64,000 nucleotides of DNA from JAHEEL01 sp963836085 (lineage in GTDB: Bacteria > Actinomycetota > Acidimicrobiia > Spongiisociales > UBA5794): positions 310,001-374,000 of the forward strand of contig CAWIHT010000014.1 of assembly GCA_963836085.1 (NCBI GenBank). The letters run 5' to 3'. The notes beneath the pieces are model-generated. The model saw only the letters and a program-made list of their open reading frames with translations, was not told where the DNA came from and ran no database searches. Each line of letters begins with the position of its first letter. Position 1 is the first letter of the stretch. A program made the translations under genes and the position numbers. This document shows positions 7,749 through 18,112 of this stretch, one piece after another.

Positions 7749-9404
7749 ATGCTTGCCAACGTATTCACCAAGACCACCCTCGATCGGTGGAAGCCGCCCC
7801 TGATCGCGGCCGTCTCGCTCGCCGTGATACTCTTCTTCGGCATGGCGGTGTACCGCGGAATCGACGTCTCATTCTGGGATGAACTCCCCGAGGCGTTCCG
7901 GAGCGTGTTCGGCATACCGGACGGAGCCGACGTCGGGGGCCTCGCCTACGGCGCCATCTACACGGGCTACGGCATGCTCACGATGGCAGCCGTTGCGCTC
8001 GCCGGAGGTGCGGTTTCGATCGCCGGCGAGGAGAAGAACGGAACGATCGGGCTTCTGCTCGGCAACCCGGTGAGCAGGACCACCATGGCCGTCTCGAAAG
8101 GGGCGGCGCTCGCCGCCGTGACCGCCGGGGCCTTCATCATCCTCTGGCTGGCCGGAATCGCCACCCCCGTGCTGCTCGACGTTGAGACCGGCACGATGGA
8201 CATCAACGCACTGATCGTCATGATGTTCGTCAACGCCCTCTTCTACGGCTTCCTCGCGTTCGCCCTGAGTGGCTGGACGGGGAAGAGCTCGCTCGCCGGC
8301 GGCGTCACCGCCGGCATCATGGTGATCTCGTTCATCGCCGTCGGACTGCTGCCGCTGGTGGACAGCCTGGCGGGCCTCGCCAAGTTCTTCCCCTGGTACT
8401 ACTTCAGCAGCAACGAGCCGGTCTTGAACGGCATCGATTGGGGCCACTTCGCCGTCCTGGCGGTTGGAGCCGCCGTGTTCTTCGCTGCCGGCGTCGTCGG
8501 CGTCAACCGACGCGACCTCCGGAGCCAGTCGGTCGGGACGAAGATGATCGACCGCCTGCGTGCCAACCCGATGACCCACAAGGTCGCGGAGATGCTCGCC
8601 GGATCGGCGAGGGTGTCGAAGATCTGGATCAAGACGGCGTCGGAGCATCAGGCGCTGCTGTACGTGATCGTCCCGGTGATGTTCCTGATGTCCCTGATGA
8701 TCGGTCCGATGTACACCATGATCGACGACACGCTCAAGTCGCTCGGAGAGCAGTTCCCGGAGACGCTGCTCGCGCTGTTCGGCGGTGGCGACATGGGCAC
8801 CCCTGAGGGCTTCTATCAGATCGAGATGTTCGGAATGATGATCCCGATCAGCCTCCTCGTGGTCACCATCGTGATCGGGACGGCGGCTCTCGCCGGCGAA
8901 GAGAAGAACAACACGATGGGCCTGCTCCTCTCGAACCCGGTACGCCGGTCGACGGTCGTCCTCCAGAAGACGTGGACGATGATCCTGTACGCGGTGATCG
9001 TGGCACTCGCATCGTTCCTCGGAGTCGTTGCCGGATCACTGCTCGGCAATCTCGGCATGGACATCGGAAACATCGCGGCTGCATGTGCCCTCGCCACCCT
9101 GCTCGGTCTGGCCTTCGGCGGCCTGGCCCTTGCGCTGGGCGCGGCTACCGGCCGCACGCAGATCGCCAGCTACGGCGCGGTTGGCGTGGCGGTGGTCTCT
9201 TTCATCATCAACGGGTTCTTGCCGCTCAACGACAGCACCGCCGCATGGGCGAAGGTCTCGCCGTTCTACTACTACCTGAGCAGCGATCCACTGCTGACCG
9301 GGATGCACTGGGGCCACGCCGCCGTCCTCGGCGGACTGTTCGTGATCCTGGTAACTGCGGCTGTCTGGTTCTTCCAGCGGAGGGATCTCCGGCAGAACGG
9401 ATAG
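7749..9404 (+). CDS. ABC-2 type permease with two duplicated halves
   Basis: A 551-aa integral membrane protein with about twelve hydrophobic segments. The two halves are clearly related. The first carries GEEKNGTIGLLLGNPVSRTT, then FFPWYYFSSNEPVLNGIDWGHF and NRRDLRSQ. The second carries GEEKNNTMGLLLSNPVRRST, then SPFYYYLSSDPLLTGMHWGH and QRRDLRQN. It is therefore a fused pseudo-dimer that can pair with two copies of the upstream ATPase, as seen in some ABC-2 exporters. A hydrophilic stretch around residues 255-300 joins the halves. The exported substrate is unknown. Confidence 0.9.
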   Translation: MLANVFTKTTLDRWKPPLIAAVSLAVILFFGMAVYRGIDVSFWDELPEAFRSVFGIPDGADVGGLAYGAIYTGYGMLTMAAVALAGGAVSIAGEEKNGTIGLLLGNPVSRTTMAVSKGAALAAVTAGAFIILWLAGIATPVLLDVETGTMDINALIVMMFVNALFYGFLAFALSGWTGKSSLAGGVTAGIMVISFIAVGLLPLVDSLAGLAKFFPWYYFSSNEPVLNGIDWGHFAVLAVGAAVFFAAGVVGVNRRDLRSQSVGTKMIDRLRANPMTHKVAEMLAGSARVSKIWIKTASEHQALLYVIVPVMFLMSLMIGPMYTMIDDTLKSLGEQFPETLLALFGGGDMGTPEGFYQIEMFGMMIPISLLVVTIVIGTAALAGEEKNNTMGLLLSNPVRRSTVVLQKTWTMILYAVIVALASFLGVVAGSLLGNLGMDIGNIAAACALATLLGLAFGGLALALGAATGRTQIASYGAVGVAVVSFIINGFLPLNDSTAAWAKVSPFYYYLSSDPLLTGMHWGHAAVLGGLFVILVTAAVWFFQRRDLRQNG

Positions 9405-9416
9405 CGGGGCCGTCAC

Positions 9417-9566
9417 TCAGCGGCGGTTCATCATCCCGAAGAGGAGAGACAGGCCGACGGTGAGCACGACGCTCCCGATGATCGAGATGTTCCAGCCGAA
9501 GAAGAACTTCAGCACCAGGAGCACGAGCACGAAGACGGCGAGCCGCCCGAACACTGAATTCTGCAT
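9417..9566 (-). CDS. Small membrane protein (49 aa)
   Basis: A short reverse-strand gene with start ATG at 9566 and GGAGG five bases upstream (GGAGGCGCCATG). The product MQNSVFGRLAVFVLVL, then KFFFGWNISIIGSVVLT and SLLFGMMNRR, has two hydrophobic stretches split by a Lys/Phe-rich turn and a positively charged C-terminus. I recognise no named family. It sits between the exporter permease, with which it is convergent, and a larger membrane protein encoded on the same strand. Confidence 0.6.
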   Translation of the reverse strand: MQNSVFGRLAVFVLVLLVLKFFFGWNISIIGSVVLTVGLSLLFGMMNRR

Positions 9567-9654
9567 GGCGCCTCCGTCTCGATCGAGGATCGGCGACCCT
9601 ACCCCGAACTCGCCGCACAGCGAAGGGGCCGGCCATCTTCGAGCGCACTGACGC

Positions 9655-11055
9655 CTAGTGGAGGGTCTCCTCCTCCACGACGTCTACAACCTCGACGACC
9701 TTCTCCCTCTGCCGCGGGTGCGACGGCTTCGGGCTCCGGCGCCGCAAGGACTTCTGTGACAACGATGACGGCGAGGACGATGACGGCCGTCAGCAGCACA
9801 GAGAATCCGGTCGGCGGCGGTCCGAAGAGGATGAAGCCGAGCCCGATCACCACGGCAACAACCTCGATCGTCGGCTTCCAGTCAGCGACGAAGTCCGTCA
9901 ACAAGTTGGGTCGGCTTCGGCAGGTTGCCGCCATCGCTGGATCGTGCCCGATACCCAGGTGCGGAGTTCACTGACCGGGACGACGGCCCCATGGCCCAGG
10001 CGATGATGCCGACAATCAACCCGAGGATCAGGCCTGCCCACATCATCTGCAGGAGCCGATTCAGGACGAGATCCCAGGCTGCGCCGGCCGCCTGCTGCTT
10101 GGTTACGTCCTCGATCGCATTGACCACGTAGTTGCGTCCGTAGCGCAGCCCAATGAGGGTCACGACCAAGCCGATGGCGGTGCCGAAGCCGAGGAACGCC
10201 GTGGTGCTCCTGCGGTCACGGGAGATCCAGATGGCAGCTGCGATGAACAACAGGGCCAGCAGCGGCAGGAACCACCCGAGCGTATCGATCGCCTGAGCCA
10301 ACGACTGGACAGCAGCGAGCTGCCGGTCTTCGTACACCACGATCGATCCGAGTTGCAGCTCGGTGTCGGGCAATTCGAGTCCGGTAGCCTCGACCTTCTC
10401 GATGACGACCCCGGCGATGTCGTCGAGGTTGATCGAGACCACACCGCCTTCGGACTCCAGAGCGCGCCGTTGCCGGAGACAATTGCACTCGCAGCCCTGT
10501 GGGTCACCCGGAGCGCTCCCGACCAGACCGAGCCGAAAGCATCCGAGACGATGACCTCGTTCGCCGCACCGGCGACCACAGCCGTGATCGATTCCGTCAG
10601 CGGAACCGAGAGGAACTTCAGGCCGTCGGGGAGGTTTCCCTGAACCCAGGCCTCGACATCGCCCGCCTCGACGACGCCATCGGCAACAAGAACGGCAATG
10701 ACCGAGGCAACCGACTCCTCCTGTGGAAGCGGCTCCAACGTCGCAACAAACTGGTCCTCGTCCTGGATCGTGGTCTTCGCCCACGCGACGCTGACCGATG
10801 CCACCATCGCAACGATCGCAAGCACCACCAGCAGCCCGACGACGGCCTTCCTCCACCACGGATTCGCCGTTGATTTCGGCTTCGTCTTCTTGGATGCTGG
10901 CTGGGCGGCCAGTTGTCGCCGCAATTCCTCGTTCTCGGCTGAGAGTCGCCAGATCCTCGAGATCGACGAGTTCAACCTCCGCCGCTACGAATCGTCGTCG
11001 GACGGTGTTTCGGATCCGGGGCTACCGGGCGTCGCCAGGTCTCGTCGGTGCTCAT
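9655..11055 (-). pseudogene. Multi-spanning membrane protein of unknown function, several frameshifts
   Basis: The likely start is the ATG at 11055 with AAGGAGAT upstream (MSTDETWRRPVAPD). Pieces then follow in changing frames: a charged stretch with SAENEELRRQLAAQ, a signal-anchor-like helix VVGLLVVLAIVAMVASVSVA, an extracytoplasmic domain (DEDQFVATLEPLPQEESVA), SINLDDIAGVVIEKVEATG, and two hydrophobic helices around WFLPLLALLFIAAAIWI and FGTAIGLVVTLIG. The end is KPTIEVVAVVIGLGF and a tail EKVVEVVDVVEEETLH. At least four single-base shifts are needed, near 10960, 10450, 9935 and 9712. The fold resembles uncharacterised actinobacterial envelope proteins; no function is assigned. Confidence 0.6.
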
Positions 11056-11183
11056 GTGGTGATCTCCTTCACGTCAGAGCCTACCGTTGGCCGGCGGCGG
11101 ACGGCCGAGTCGATTGACCGGGCGCAGGCACCGATCGCGGACGGTATCGTGCGGGTCACACGCAGGCACCTCAAGGGGTTCAC

Positions 11184-12021
11184 ATGACAGATTCAGCTGA
11201 CTCGGTATTCGACACGATTGAACCGGTGAACAGCAACAAGAAGCCCAAGCTCCCCAAGAAGGTCTACGAAGCGGAACTCGAGCGGCTTCAGACCGAACTC
11301 GTCAAGCTCCAGAGTTACGTCAAGGAGGAGGGCCTCAAGGTCGTCGTGATCTTCGAGGGACGCGACGCGGCCGGCAAGGGCGGCGTGATCAAGCGGATCA
11401 CCGAGCGCCTGAACCCCCGCATCTGCCGCGTCGTGGCGCTGGGCACGCCGACCGAGCGCGAGAAGACGCAGTGGTACTTCCAGCGCTACGTCGCCCACCT
11501 GCCGGCCGCCGGCGAGATGGTGCTGTTCGACCGCAGCTGGTACAACCGCGGCCTGCGTCGAGCGGGTCATGGGCTTCTGCACCGAGGACGAGTACACGGA
11601 GTTCCTGCGCTCCTGCCCCGAGTTCGAGCGCATGCTGGTCCGCATCGGGGATCATCCTCATCAAGTACTGGTTCTCGGTGAGCGACGAGGAGCAGGAGCG
11701 CCGATTCCAGGCGCGGATCGACGACCCGACCAAGCGCTGGAAGCTCAGCCCCATGGACCTGGAGTCGCGCGCCCGGTGGGTCGAGTACTCCAGGGCCAAG
11801 GACGAGATGTTCGACCACACGGACATCAAGCAGGCGCCGTGGTACGTCGTCAACGCCGACGACAAGAAGCGGGCGCGGCTGAACTGCATCAGCCACCTGC
11901 TGAGCATGATCCCCTACGAGGACCTCACGCCGGACCGATCGAACTGCCGCCGCGCCAGGACGACAGCGGCTACATCCGGCCGCCGATCGCGGAGCAGACG
12001 TTCGTGCCCGACCACTACTGA
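11184..12021 (+). pseudogene. ppk2: Polyphosphate kinase 2 (PPK2), frameshifted as sequenced
   Basis: PPK2 enzymes move phosphate between polyphosphate and nucleotides. From the ATG at 11184 the protein runs through KLPKKVYEAELERLQTEL, Walker A IFEGRDAAGKGGVIKRI, ALGTPTEREKTQWYFQRYV and the Walker B-like VLFDRSWYNR, all diagnostic for PPK2. The remainder lies in other frames: MGFCTEDEYTEFLRSCPEFER, then ILIKYWFSVSDEEQERRF, KRWKLSPMDLESRARWVEYS, QAPWYVVNADDKKRARLN, and finally SGYIRPPIAEQTFVPDHY to a TGA at 12021. Breaks are near 11560, 11648 and 11940. All catalytic segments survive, so indels in the sequence are the simplest explanation. Confidence 0.85.
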
Positions 12022-12092
12022 GCGGCAGCGAGATTCCGGCGATTCCACTCTGATACGCTTCGCGCCCCCGTCCGTGGAGCCGTTCGAGAACC

Positions 12093-14510
12093 ATGTCATA
12101 CGGATACTTCGACGATGACGCCCGCGAGTACGTCATCACCACCCCGCGTACCCCGTACCCGTGGATCAACTACCTGGGCATGGAGGAGTTCTTCGGGCTG
12201 ATCTCGAACACCGGCGGCGGCTACACCTTCTTCCGCGATGCCCTCATGCGCCGTCTCATTCGCTTGCGCTACAACAACGTGCCGACCGATGCCGGCGGCC
12301 GCTGCTACTACTCAACGACGGCGGCGACATCTGGTCCCCGACCTGGCCACCGGTCGGCGCAGAGCTCGACCAGTTCGAGGCCGGCACGGCATGTGCTACA
12401 CGTCGATCACTGGGGAGCGCAACGGCATCCGCGGCGAGGTCACGTTCTTCGTGCCCCTCGGTGCCACGGCGAGATCCACGGGTTCGCTGACCAACACCAC
12501 CGACTCTGCCCGGTCGTCCACCTGTTCTCGTTCGCCGAGTTCTGCCTCTGGAACGCCGCGGACGACTCGACGAACTTCCAGCGGAACCTCTCCTCGGCGA
12601 GGTCGAGGTCGAGGGCAGCGCGATCTACCACAAGACCGAGTATCGCGAGCGCCGCAATCACTACGCGTTCTACAGCGTCAACGCCCCAATCCAGGGATTC
12701 GACACCGACCGGGAGAGTTCTTCGGCCTCCGCAGCAACGGGCTGCCCCCGAGGCGGTGGTCGAGGGCAAGAGCCGCAACTCCATCGCCAGCGGTTGGGCC
12801 CCCGTCGGGTCCCATCAACTGGACATCGAACTGGCGCCCGGCGAACAGCGGGACCTGATGTTCGTCCTCGGCTACGTGGAGAACGCCGAAGACGAGAAGT
12901 GGGAATCGCCCGGGGTCATCAACAAGACGAAGGCCGAGGAGCTCCTCGCACGGTTCTCGACATCGGCGTCCGTCGACGCGGCGCTCGCCGAACTGAGGGA
13001 CTACTGGAGCGGACTGCTCGCGACACCGCGGTATCGAGCGGGGACCCGCGCCTCGACCGGATGATCAACATCTGGAACCCGTACCAGTGCATGGTCACCT
13101 TCAACATGTCGCGGAGCGCCTCCTACTTCGAGTCCGGACTGGGGCGCGGCATGGGCTTCCGGGACTCCGCTCAGGACCTCCTCGGGTTCGTGCACCTGAT
13201 CCCGGACCGGGCCAGGCAGCGCATCCTCGATATCGCCGCCACCCAACTCCCGGACGGGAGCGACTGGCACCAGTATCAGCCGCTGACCAAGCGAGGCAAC
13301 GAGGGCGTGGGCGGCGGATTCAACGACGACCCGCTCTGGCTCATCGAAGGGACCGCCGCCTACATCAGGGAGACCGGCGACCTGACGATCCTCGACGAGG
13401 TCGTCCCGTTCGACAACGACCCGGAGGATGCGGCACCGCTGCTCGAACACCTCGCCCGCTCGTTCCACCACGTGCTCGCCAACCTCGGTCCGCACGGTCT
13501 GCCGCTCATCGGGCGGGCCGACTGGAACGACTGCCTGAACCTCAACGCCTTCTCGACCGAACCGGGTGAGTCGTTCCAGACAATGGAGACCCAGGACGGT
13601 CGAACCGCCGAGTCGATCTTCATTGCCGGCCTGTTCGTCCATGCCGGTGAGCAGTACGCCGACATCCTCGAAGCGCTCGGCATGGGCGACGGGGCGACCA
13701 CGGCGGGAGAGCGGATCGCCGAGATGGCCGACACCGTGCTCGAGCACGGTTGGGACGGATCGTGGTTCCTCAGGGCCTACGACCATTTCGGCGACAAGGT
13801 CGGATCTGCGCAGAACGATGAGGGCCAGATCTTCATTGAGCCCCAGGGCATGTGCGTGATGGCCGGCATCGGTGCCGAGACATCTCACGCCAACCAGGCC
13901 CTCGACTCGGTCAATGCCCGGCTGAACTCCGACCACGGCATCCTGCTGCTCCAACCGGCGTTCACCCGATTCCACGTCGAGTTGGGCGAGATCACCACCT
14001 ACCCGCCGGGGTACAAGGAGAACGGCAGCGTCTTCTGCCACACCAACCCGTGGGTGATGATCGCCGCGACCCGCCTCGGACGGGCCGAAGAGGCGTACGA
14101 GTACTGGAAGAAGATCGCACCGGCGTTCCGCGAAGGAGATCGCCGACGGGCATCGCACCGAGCCGTACGTCTACGCCCAGATGATCGCCGGGCAGCGACG
14201 CGCCGCGTACGGGGAGGCGAAGAACTCCTGGCTGACGGGCACCGCTGCATGGAACTGGGTCGCGATCACCCAGCACATCATCGGCGTGCGCCCGGAACTT
14301 GAAGGACTCCGCGTCGAACCGTGTCTCGCCGCCGAGATCGGCGACCTCAGCTACGTGCGGCACTGCCGAGGCGCCGAGTACCGGGTGAACATCGCCAACG
14401 GGCCGGGAGACGGATCACCAAAGCTCACGGTGGATGGGTCGGCCCACGAGGGCACCCTGGTGCCGTATGCCGAGCCGGGTGCGGTCGTTGTGGTTGACGT
14501 GGTGGTCTGA
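12093..14510 (+). pseudogene. GH94 glycoside phosphorylase (cellobiose phosphorylase-like), many frameshifts
   Basis: GH94 enzymes cleave beta-glucosides such as cellobiose with phosphate, releasing glucose 1-phosphate. The start MSYGYFDDDAREYVIT, then TPRTPYPWINYLG and FFGLISNTGGGYTFFRDA, matches the cellobiose-phosphorylase N-terminus. The catalytic Asp lies in GRADWNDCLNLN (about 13515-13545), and GMGFRDSAQDLLGFVH and FNDDPLWLIEGTAAYI are further family blocks. The 3' half from 13060 to 14140 is one frame. The first kilobase switches frame at least six times (for example near 12300, 12385, 12470 and 12595), and again near 13045 and 14140. Glucan specificity cannot be fixed from the sequence. 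Confidence 0.85.
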
Positions 14511-14511
14511 G

Positions 14512-14540
14512 CTACCAGCTAACAGCAAGATGTGGTCTCG
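14512..14540 (+). repeat. Degenerate heptamer repeat after the GH94 stop
   Basis: Directly after the TGA at 14508-14510 come two 7-bp units, CTACCAG and CTAACAG, followed by AAGATGTGGTCTCGC. The last 15 bases also occur in each spacer of the 186-bp array at 34.9-35.3 kb. Together they mark this gap as a remnant of the same repeat family. The rest of 14541-14655 shows no gene. Confidence 0.5.
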
Positions 14541-14655
14541 CCTCATCGTGCTCGGGCTGCCCCCAGAGTCCTTGTTCCTCAAGTGATCGTGCCATTGGCC
14601 CCTACCCCCAGCTCACGCGTCCAGACAAGGTATGGCGATACGGAGACGGGGAACG

Positions 14656-15192
14656 ATGACTGACAGCACAACGGCAACTGCTCGCCCACATCCAGCGGAG
14701 AAGCCGCATCCCTCCGGGGACGACCGGTTCAATCTGCTCGACAAGCAACTCAAGCGCGTCCGCTACGGCCAGGACCAACTCATCGAGATCCTGCACCTCG
14801 CGCAGGACGTGTTCGGCTACCTGGACGACGACATCCTGATCTACCTCGCCAGGAAGCTCATGCTCCCGCCGAGCATGGTCTACGGCGTCGCCACCTTCTA
14901 CCAACTCTTCACCTTCGACCCGCCGGGAGACCACTCCTGCACCGTCTGCACCGGCACGGCATGCTTCGTCAAGGGCGCGGACGACATCGTGACCTCGGTC
15001 TCCGACGCACACTCGGTCGCAGTGGGGACGACCTCCGAAGACGGCACGCTGACGCTCAAGACCGCCCGCTGCATCGGCTCGTGCGGCCTCGCCCCGGTGC
15101 TGGTCGTCGACGGCGAAGTCCTCGCACATCAGACACCGGAGTCGGCGCTCGAAGTCGTCGGTGCCGCACTCGCCACGGGAGGTGACGCCTGA
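14656..15192 (+). CDS. hoxE: NAD-reducing hydrogenase diaphorase subunit HoxE
   Basis: A 178-aa NuoE-like subunit carrying one [2Fe-2S] cluster; it passes electrons between the diaphorase and hydrogenase modules. Residues about 20-80 form the helical bundle (KRVRYGQDQLIEILHLAQDV, then KLMLPPSMVYGVATFYQLF). The four cluster cysteines are in CTVCTGTACF and CIGSCGLAP. The start is the ATG at 14656, preceded by GGAGACGGGG; the frame extends to 14632 without benefit. It is the first gene of the hox operon and overlaps hoxF by one base. Confidence 0.92.
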   Translation: MTDSTTATARPHPAEKPHPSGDDRFNLLDKQLKRVRYGQDQLIEILHLAQDVFGYLDDDILIYLARKLMLPPSMVYGVATFYQLFTFDPPGDHSCTVCTGTACFVKGADDIVTSVSDAHSVAVGTTSEDGTLTLKTARCIGSCGLAPVLVVDGEVLAHQTPESALEVVGAALATGGDA

Positions 15193-16823
15193 TGGCCGCC
15201 CCAATCGATCTTCACGAAGTCAGCGAGCGGGAACTCTCCGAGCGATACCGCTTCCCATGGCGCGTGAAGGCCTGCATGAGCACCGCCTGCCTGTCGGCCG
15301 GTGCCGGCGCGGCGTTCCAGTCCATGGAACAGACGATCGAGCGTGAGGATCTCGCCCTCGAAGCACGCCTCATCCCGACCGGATGCATGGGTCTCTGCAG
15401 CCGTGGACCGCTGGTCCGCGTTCTCCGCCGCGGCACCGAAGAGACGATGTACCAGGCCGTGAACGCCGAAGTCGGCATCGACATCATCAGCAGCCACGTC
15501 AAGGACCACAAGCCTGTCGAGACGAACATCCTCGACCACAAGATCCCGTTCTTCTCGAGCCAGGAACGCATCGTGCTCGAGAACGGCGGCGTCATCGACC
15601 CGAACCGCATCGAGTCCTACGTCGGCCACCGCGGCTACCAGGCGCTCGAACGGGTCATCACCCGCATGGCGCCGGAAGAGGTCGTCGAGATCGTCCGCGA
15701 GTCCGGACTCCGCGGCCGTGGCGGTGCCGGCTATCCCGCCGGATCGAAGTGGGCGCTCCTCGCCGCCGCTGAGGGGAAGACAAAGTACGTCGTCGCCAAC
15801 GGTGACGAGGGCGACCCCGGCGCCTACATGGACCGCACGGTGATGGAAGACGATCCGCACCGCCTCCTCGAAGGCATGGCGATCGCCGCCTATGCCACCG
15901 GCGCCACCAAGGGCTACATCTACGTCCGTGCCGAATACCCGCGGGCCGTCGAACGCCTCGACCGGGCGATCAGCGTCGCCAGGCGGAAGCGCCTCCTCGG
16001 CAGGAAGATCCTCGACACCGACTTCACTCTCGACATCGAGGTTCGCATCGGGGCCGGCGCCTTCGTTTGCGGTGAAGAGACGGCGCTTCTGGCGTCGATC
16101 GAAGGCAGGCGCGGCATCCCACGCCTCCGCCCACCCTTCCCGACCGAGCGCGGCCTGTGGGGCGCCCCGACGATGATCAACAACGTCGAGACGCTCGCCA
16201 ACATCCCGACGATCATGCGCAAGGGTGCCGAGTGGTACTCGTCAATCGGCACCGAGGGAAACGCCGGCACCAAGGTGTTCGCGCTCGCCGGCGACCTCGT
16301 CAATACCGGACTCATCGAGGTGCCCATGGGCATCACGCTCCGCCACATCGTCGAAGACATGGGCGGTGGCATCCCGGACGGCAAGGCCTTCAAGGCGGCC
16401 CAGACCGGCGGACCATCCGGCGGGTGCATCTCTGCCGAGTTCCTCGACACCAAGGTGGACTACGACAGCCTTCGCAACCTCGGATCGATCATGGGATCGG
16501 GCGGTCTGGTCGTCATGGACGAGGACGTCAGCATGCCGGAGATCGCCAAGTTCTTCATGGCGTTCTCCATGGACGAGAGTTGCGGCAAGTGCTTGCCGTG
16601 CCGGGCCGGCACCGTCCAACTCCACGAGCTCCTCGAACGGATCACCGGAGGTTCCGGGACGCGTCAGGACATGCGCGATCTCGAGCACCTCTGCCACGTG
16701 GTCAGGGACACGAGCCTGTGTGGCCTCGGACAGACCGCACCGAGTCCGGTGCTCAGCACGCTGCAGTACTTCCGCCCCGAATACGAGGAACTGATCGCCG
16801 GAGAGGAGGCCGCTCATGCGTGA
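15192..16823 (+). CDS. hoxF: NAD-reducing hydrogenase diaphorase subunit HoxF (NADH- and FMN-binding)
   Basis: A 543-aa homologue of NuoF; it oxidises or reduces NAD(H) through FMN. The N-terminus (about residues 25-75) is a thioredoxin-like [2Fe-2S] domain with ACMSTACLSAG and PTGCMGLCSRGP. The central SGLRGRGGAGYPAGSKW binds FMN/NAD and NGDEGDPGAYMDRTVME is the NADH site. The C-terminal [4Fe-4S] ligands are ESCGKCLPCRAGT and a downstream Cys in TSLCGLGQTAP. The reading frame is intact. It overlaps hoxU by 8 bp, consistent with coupled translation. Confidence 0.95.
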   Translation: MAAPIDLHEVSERELSERYRFPWRVKACMSTACLSAGAGAAFQSMEQTIEREDLALEARLIPTGCMGLCSRGPLVRVLRRGTEETMYQAVNAEVGIDIISSHVKDHKPVETNILDHKIPFFSSQERIVLENGGVIDPNRIESYVGHRGYQALERVITRMAPEEVVEIVRESGLRGRGGAGYPAGSKWALLAAAEGKTKYVVANGDEGDPGAYMDRTVMEDDPHRLLEGMAIAAYATGATKGYIYVRAEYPRAVERLDRAISVARRKRLLGRKILDTDFTLDIEVRIGAGAFVCGEETALLASIEGRRGIPRLRPPFPTERGLWGAPTMINNVETLANIPTIMRKGAEWYSSIGTEGNAGTKVFALAGDLVNTGLIEVPMGITLRHIVEDMGGGIPDGKAFKAAQTGGPSGGCISAEFLDTKVDYDSLRNLGSIMGSGGLVVMDEDVSMPEIAKFFMAFSMDESCGKCLPCRAGTVQLHELLERITGGSGTRQDMRDLEHLCHVVRDTSLCGLGQTAPSPVLSTLQYFRPEYEELIAGEEAAHA

Positions 16824-17559
16824 ACGGCGCAAGTCAGCGACCATCAGCTTCAACGGCGAGGAAGTCAAGGCGTACATCGACGAGACCGTCTTGCAGGCGG
16901 CACGACGCAACAACGTCTTCATCCCCTCGCTCTGCTACGTCGAAGGGCTCTCCGTGTGGGGCGGCTGCCGCCTCTGCATGATCGAGATCGAGGAAGACCG
17001 CAAGATGCGGCCGGCCTGCGCAACGCCGATCAACCCGGGCATGGAAGTCAACACGATGACCCCACGGCTGAAGGCGCATCGCAAGGCAATCCTCGAACTC
17101 CTCTTCGCCGAGGGCAACCACGTGTGTGCCGTGTGCGTATCGAACGGCAACTGCGAACTCCAGGACATGGCCGTGGCATGCGACATGGACCACGTCCGGT
17201 ACGACTACCGCTCACCGTTGCGCAGAGTCGACGCCAGCCATCCGAAGTACGTGTTCGACGCCAACCGCTGCATCCTCTGCACCCGCTGTGTCCGGGTCTG
17301 TGACGAGATCGAGGGCGCCCACGTGTGGGACGTCGCCTCGCACGGCGCCGACGCCATGCTCATCACCGACCTCAACCAGCCATGGGGCGAATCGATGTCC
17401 TGCACCTGGTGCGGAAAGTGCGTCGCCGTCTGCCCGACCGGGTCGCTGTCCTATCAGGGCACGGCCGTCGGCGAGATGGAACACTCAGTCGCAATGATCA
17501 GCCGCCTCGCCGTCGCCCGAAACCGGGGCGAATGGCTCAACCCGGAGTCCGTGTCATGA
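16816..17559 (+). CDS. hoxU: NAD-reducing hydrogenase diaphorase subunit HoxU
   Basis: A 247-aa ferredoxin-like electron-transfer subunit corresponding to the N-terminal part of NuoG. The first domain holds a plant-type [2Fe-2S] cluster (SLCYVEGLSVWGGCRLCMIE plus a later Cys in RPACATP). A His/Cys-ligated [4Fe-4S] segment follows (HVCAVCVSNGNCELQ). Two bacterial ferredoxin-type motifs come next: CILCTRCVRVCDE and CTWCGKCVAVCPTG. It connects HoxF to the HoxYH module. The start ATG overlaps hoxF, and its stop overlaps hoxY by an ATGA. Confidence 0.95.
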   Translation: MRERRKSATISFNGEEVKAYIDETVLQAARRNNVFIPSLCYVEGLSVWGGCRLCMIEIEEDRKMRPACATPINPGMEVNTMTPRLKAHRKAILELLFAEGNHVCAVCVSNGNCELQDMAVACDMDHVRYDYRSPLRRVDASHPKYVFDANRCILCTRCVRVCDEIEGAHVWDVASHGADAMLITDLNQPWGESMSCTWCGKCVAVCPTGSLSYQGTAVGEMEHSVAMISRLAVARNRGEWLNPESVS

Positions 17560-18099
17560 GCAAAGTCCGACTCGCTACCGCATGGCTCGGAGGATGCTCC
17601 GGATGCCACATGTCGTTCCTCGACATGGACGCCTGGCTCTTCGATCTCGCCGCCGTCGCCGACGTCGTCTACAGCCCGATCGCCGACGTCAAGGTGTTCC
17701 CACCGAACGTCGACATCGCGCTCGTGGAAGGTGCCGTCGCCAACGAGGACAACGCGGAACTCGCCAAGGAGATCCGCGGAGAACTCAAAGCTGGTCGTGT
17801 CGTTCGGAGACTGCGCCGTCACCGGCAACGTCACCGCGATGCGGAATCCGCTCGGCGATCCGCTCGCAATTCTCGAAGCGGTCTACGTCGACGCCCCCGA
17901 TCGGGACGGCCAACTCCCGATCGCACCGGGCATCGTGCCGCCACTCCTCCCGCAGGTGCTCCCCCTCCACAAGGTGATCAAGGTGGACGCGTACTTGCCA
18001 GGATGCCCGCCACCGGCGGATCGCATCCAGCGGGCGATTGAGGCCCTCCTCGATGGAGAGCCCTCCCGCATCACCGGTGAAGACATCAGGTTTGGCTGA
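17556..18099 (+). CDS. hoxY: [NiFe] hydrogenase small subunit HoxY, one frameshift as sequenced
   Basis: The small subunit carries the proximal [4Fe-4S] cluster next to the NiFe site. From the ATG at 17556 the protein has the ligand motif WLGGCSGCHMSFLDMD, then VDIALVEGAVANEDN. The frame is lost near 17790 (GELK). It resumes in the +1 frame with LVVSFGDCAVTGNVTAMRNP, where the conserved Cys of the GxCA-type motif sits, and VDAYLPGCPPPADRI, the last Cys ligand, ending at 18099. A single missing or extra base in CTCAAAGCTGG explains the break. All four cluster Cys are present across the two pieces. Confidence 0.9.
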
Positions 18100-18112
18100 G
18101 GAGGACGACAAC

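Noticed and set aside
14541..14655. A regulatory RNA or riboswitch before hoxE
   Set aside because: No recognisable conserved riboswitch core; the stretch looks like degenerate repeat followed by a simple leader.
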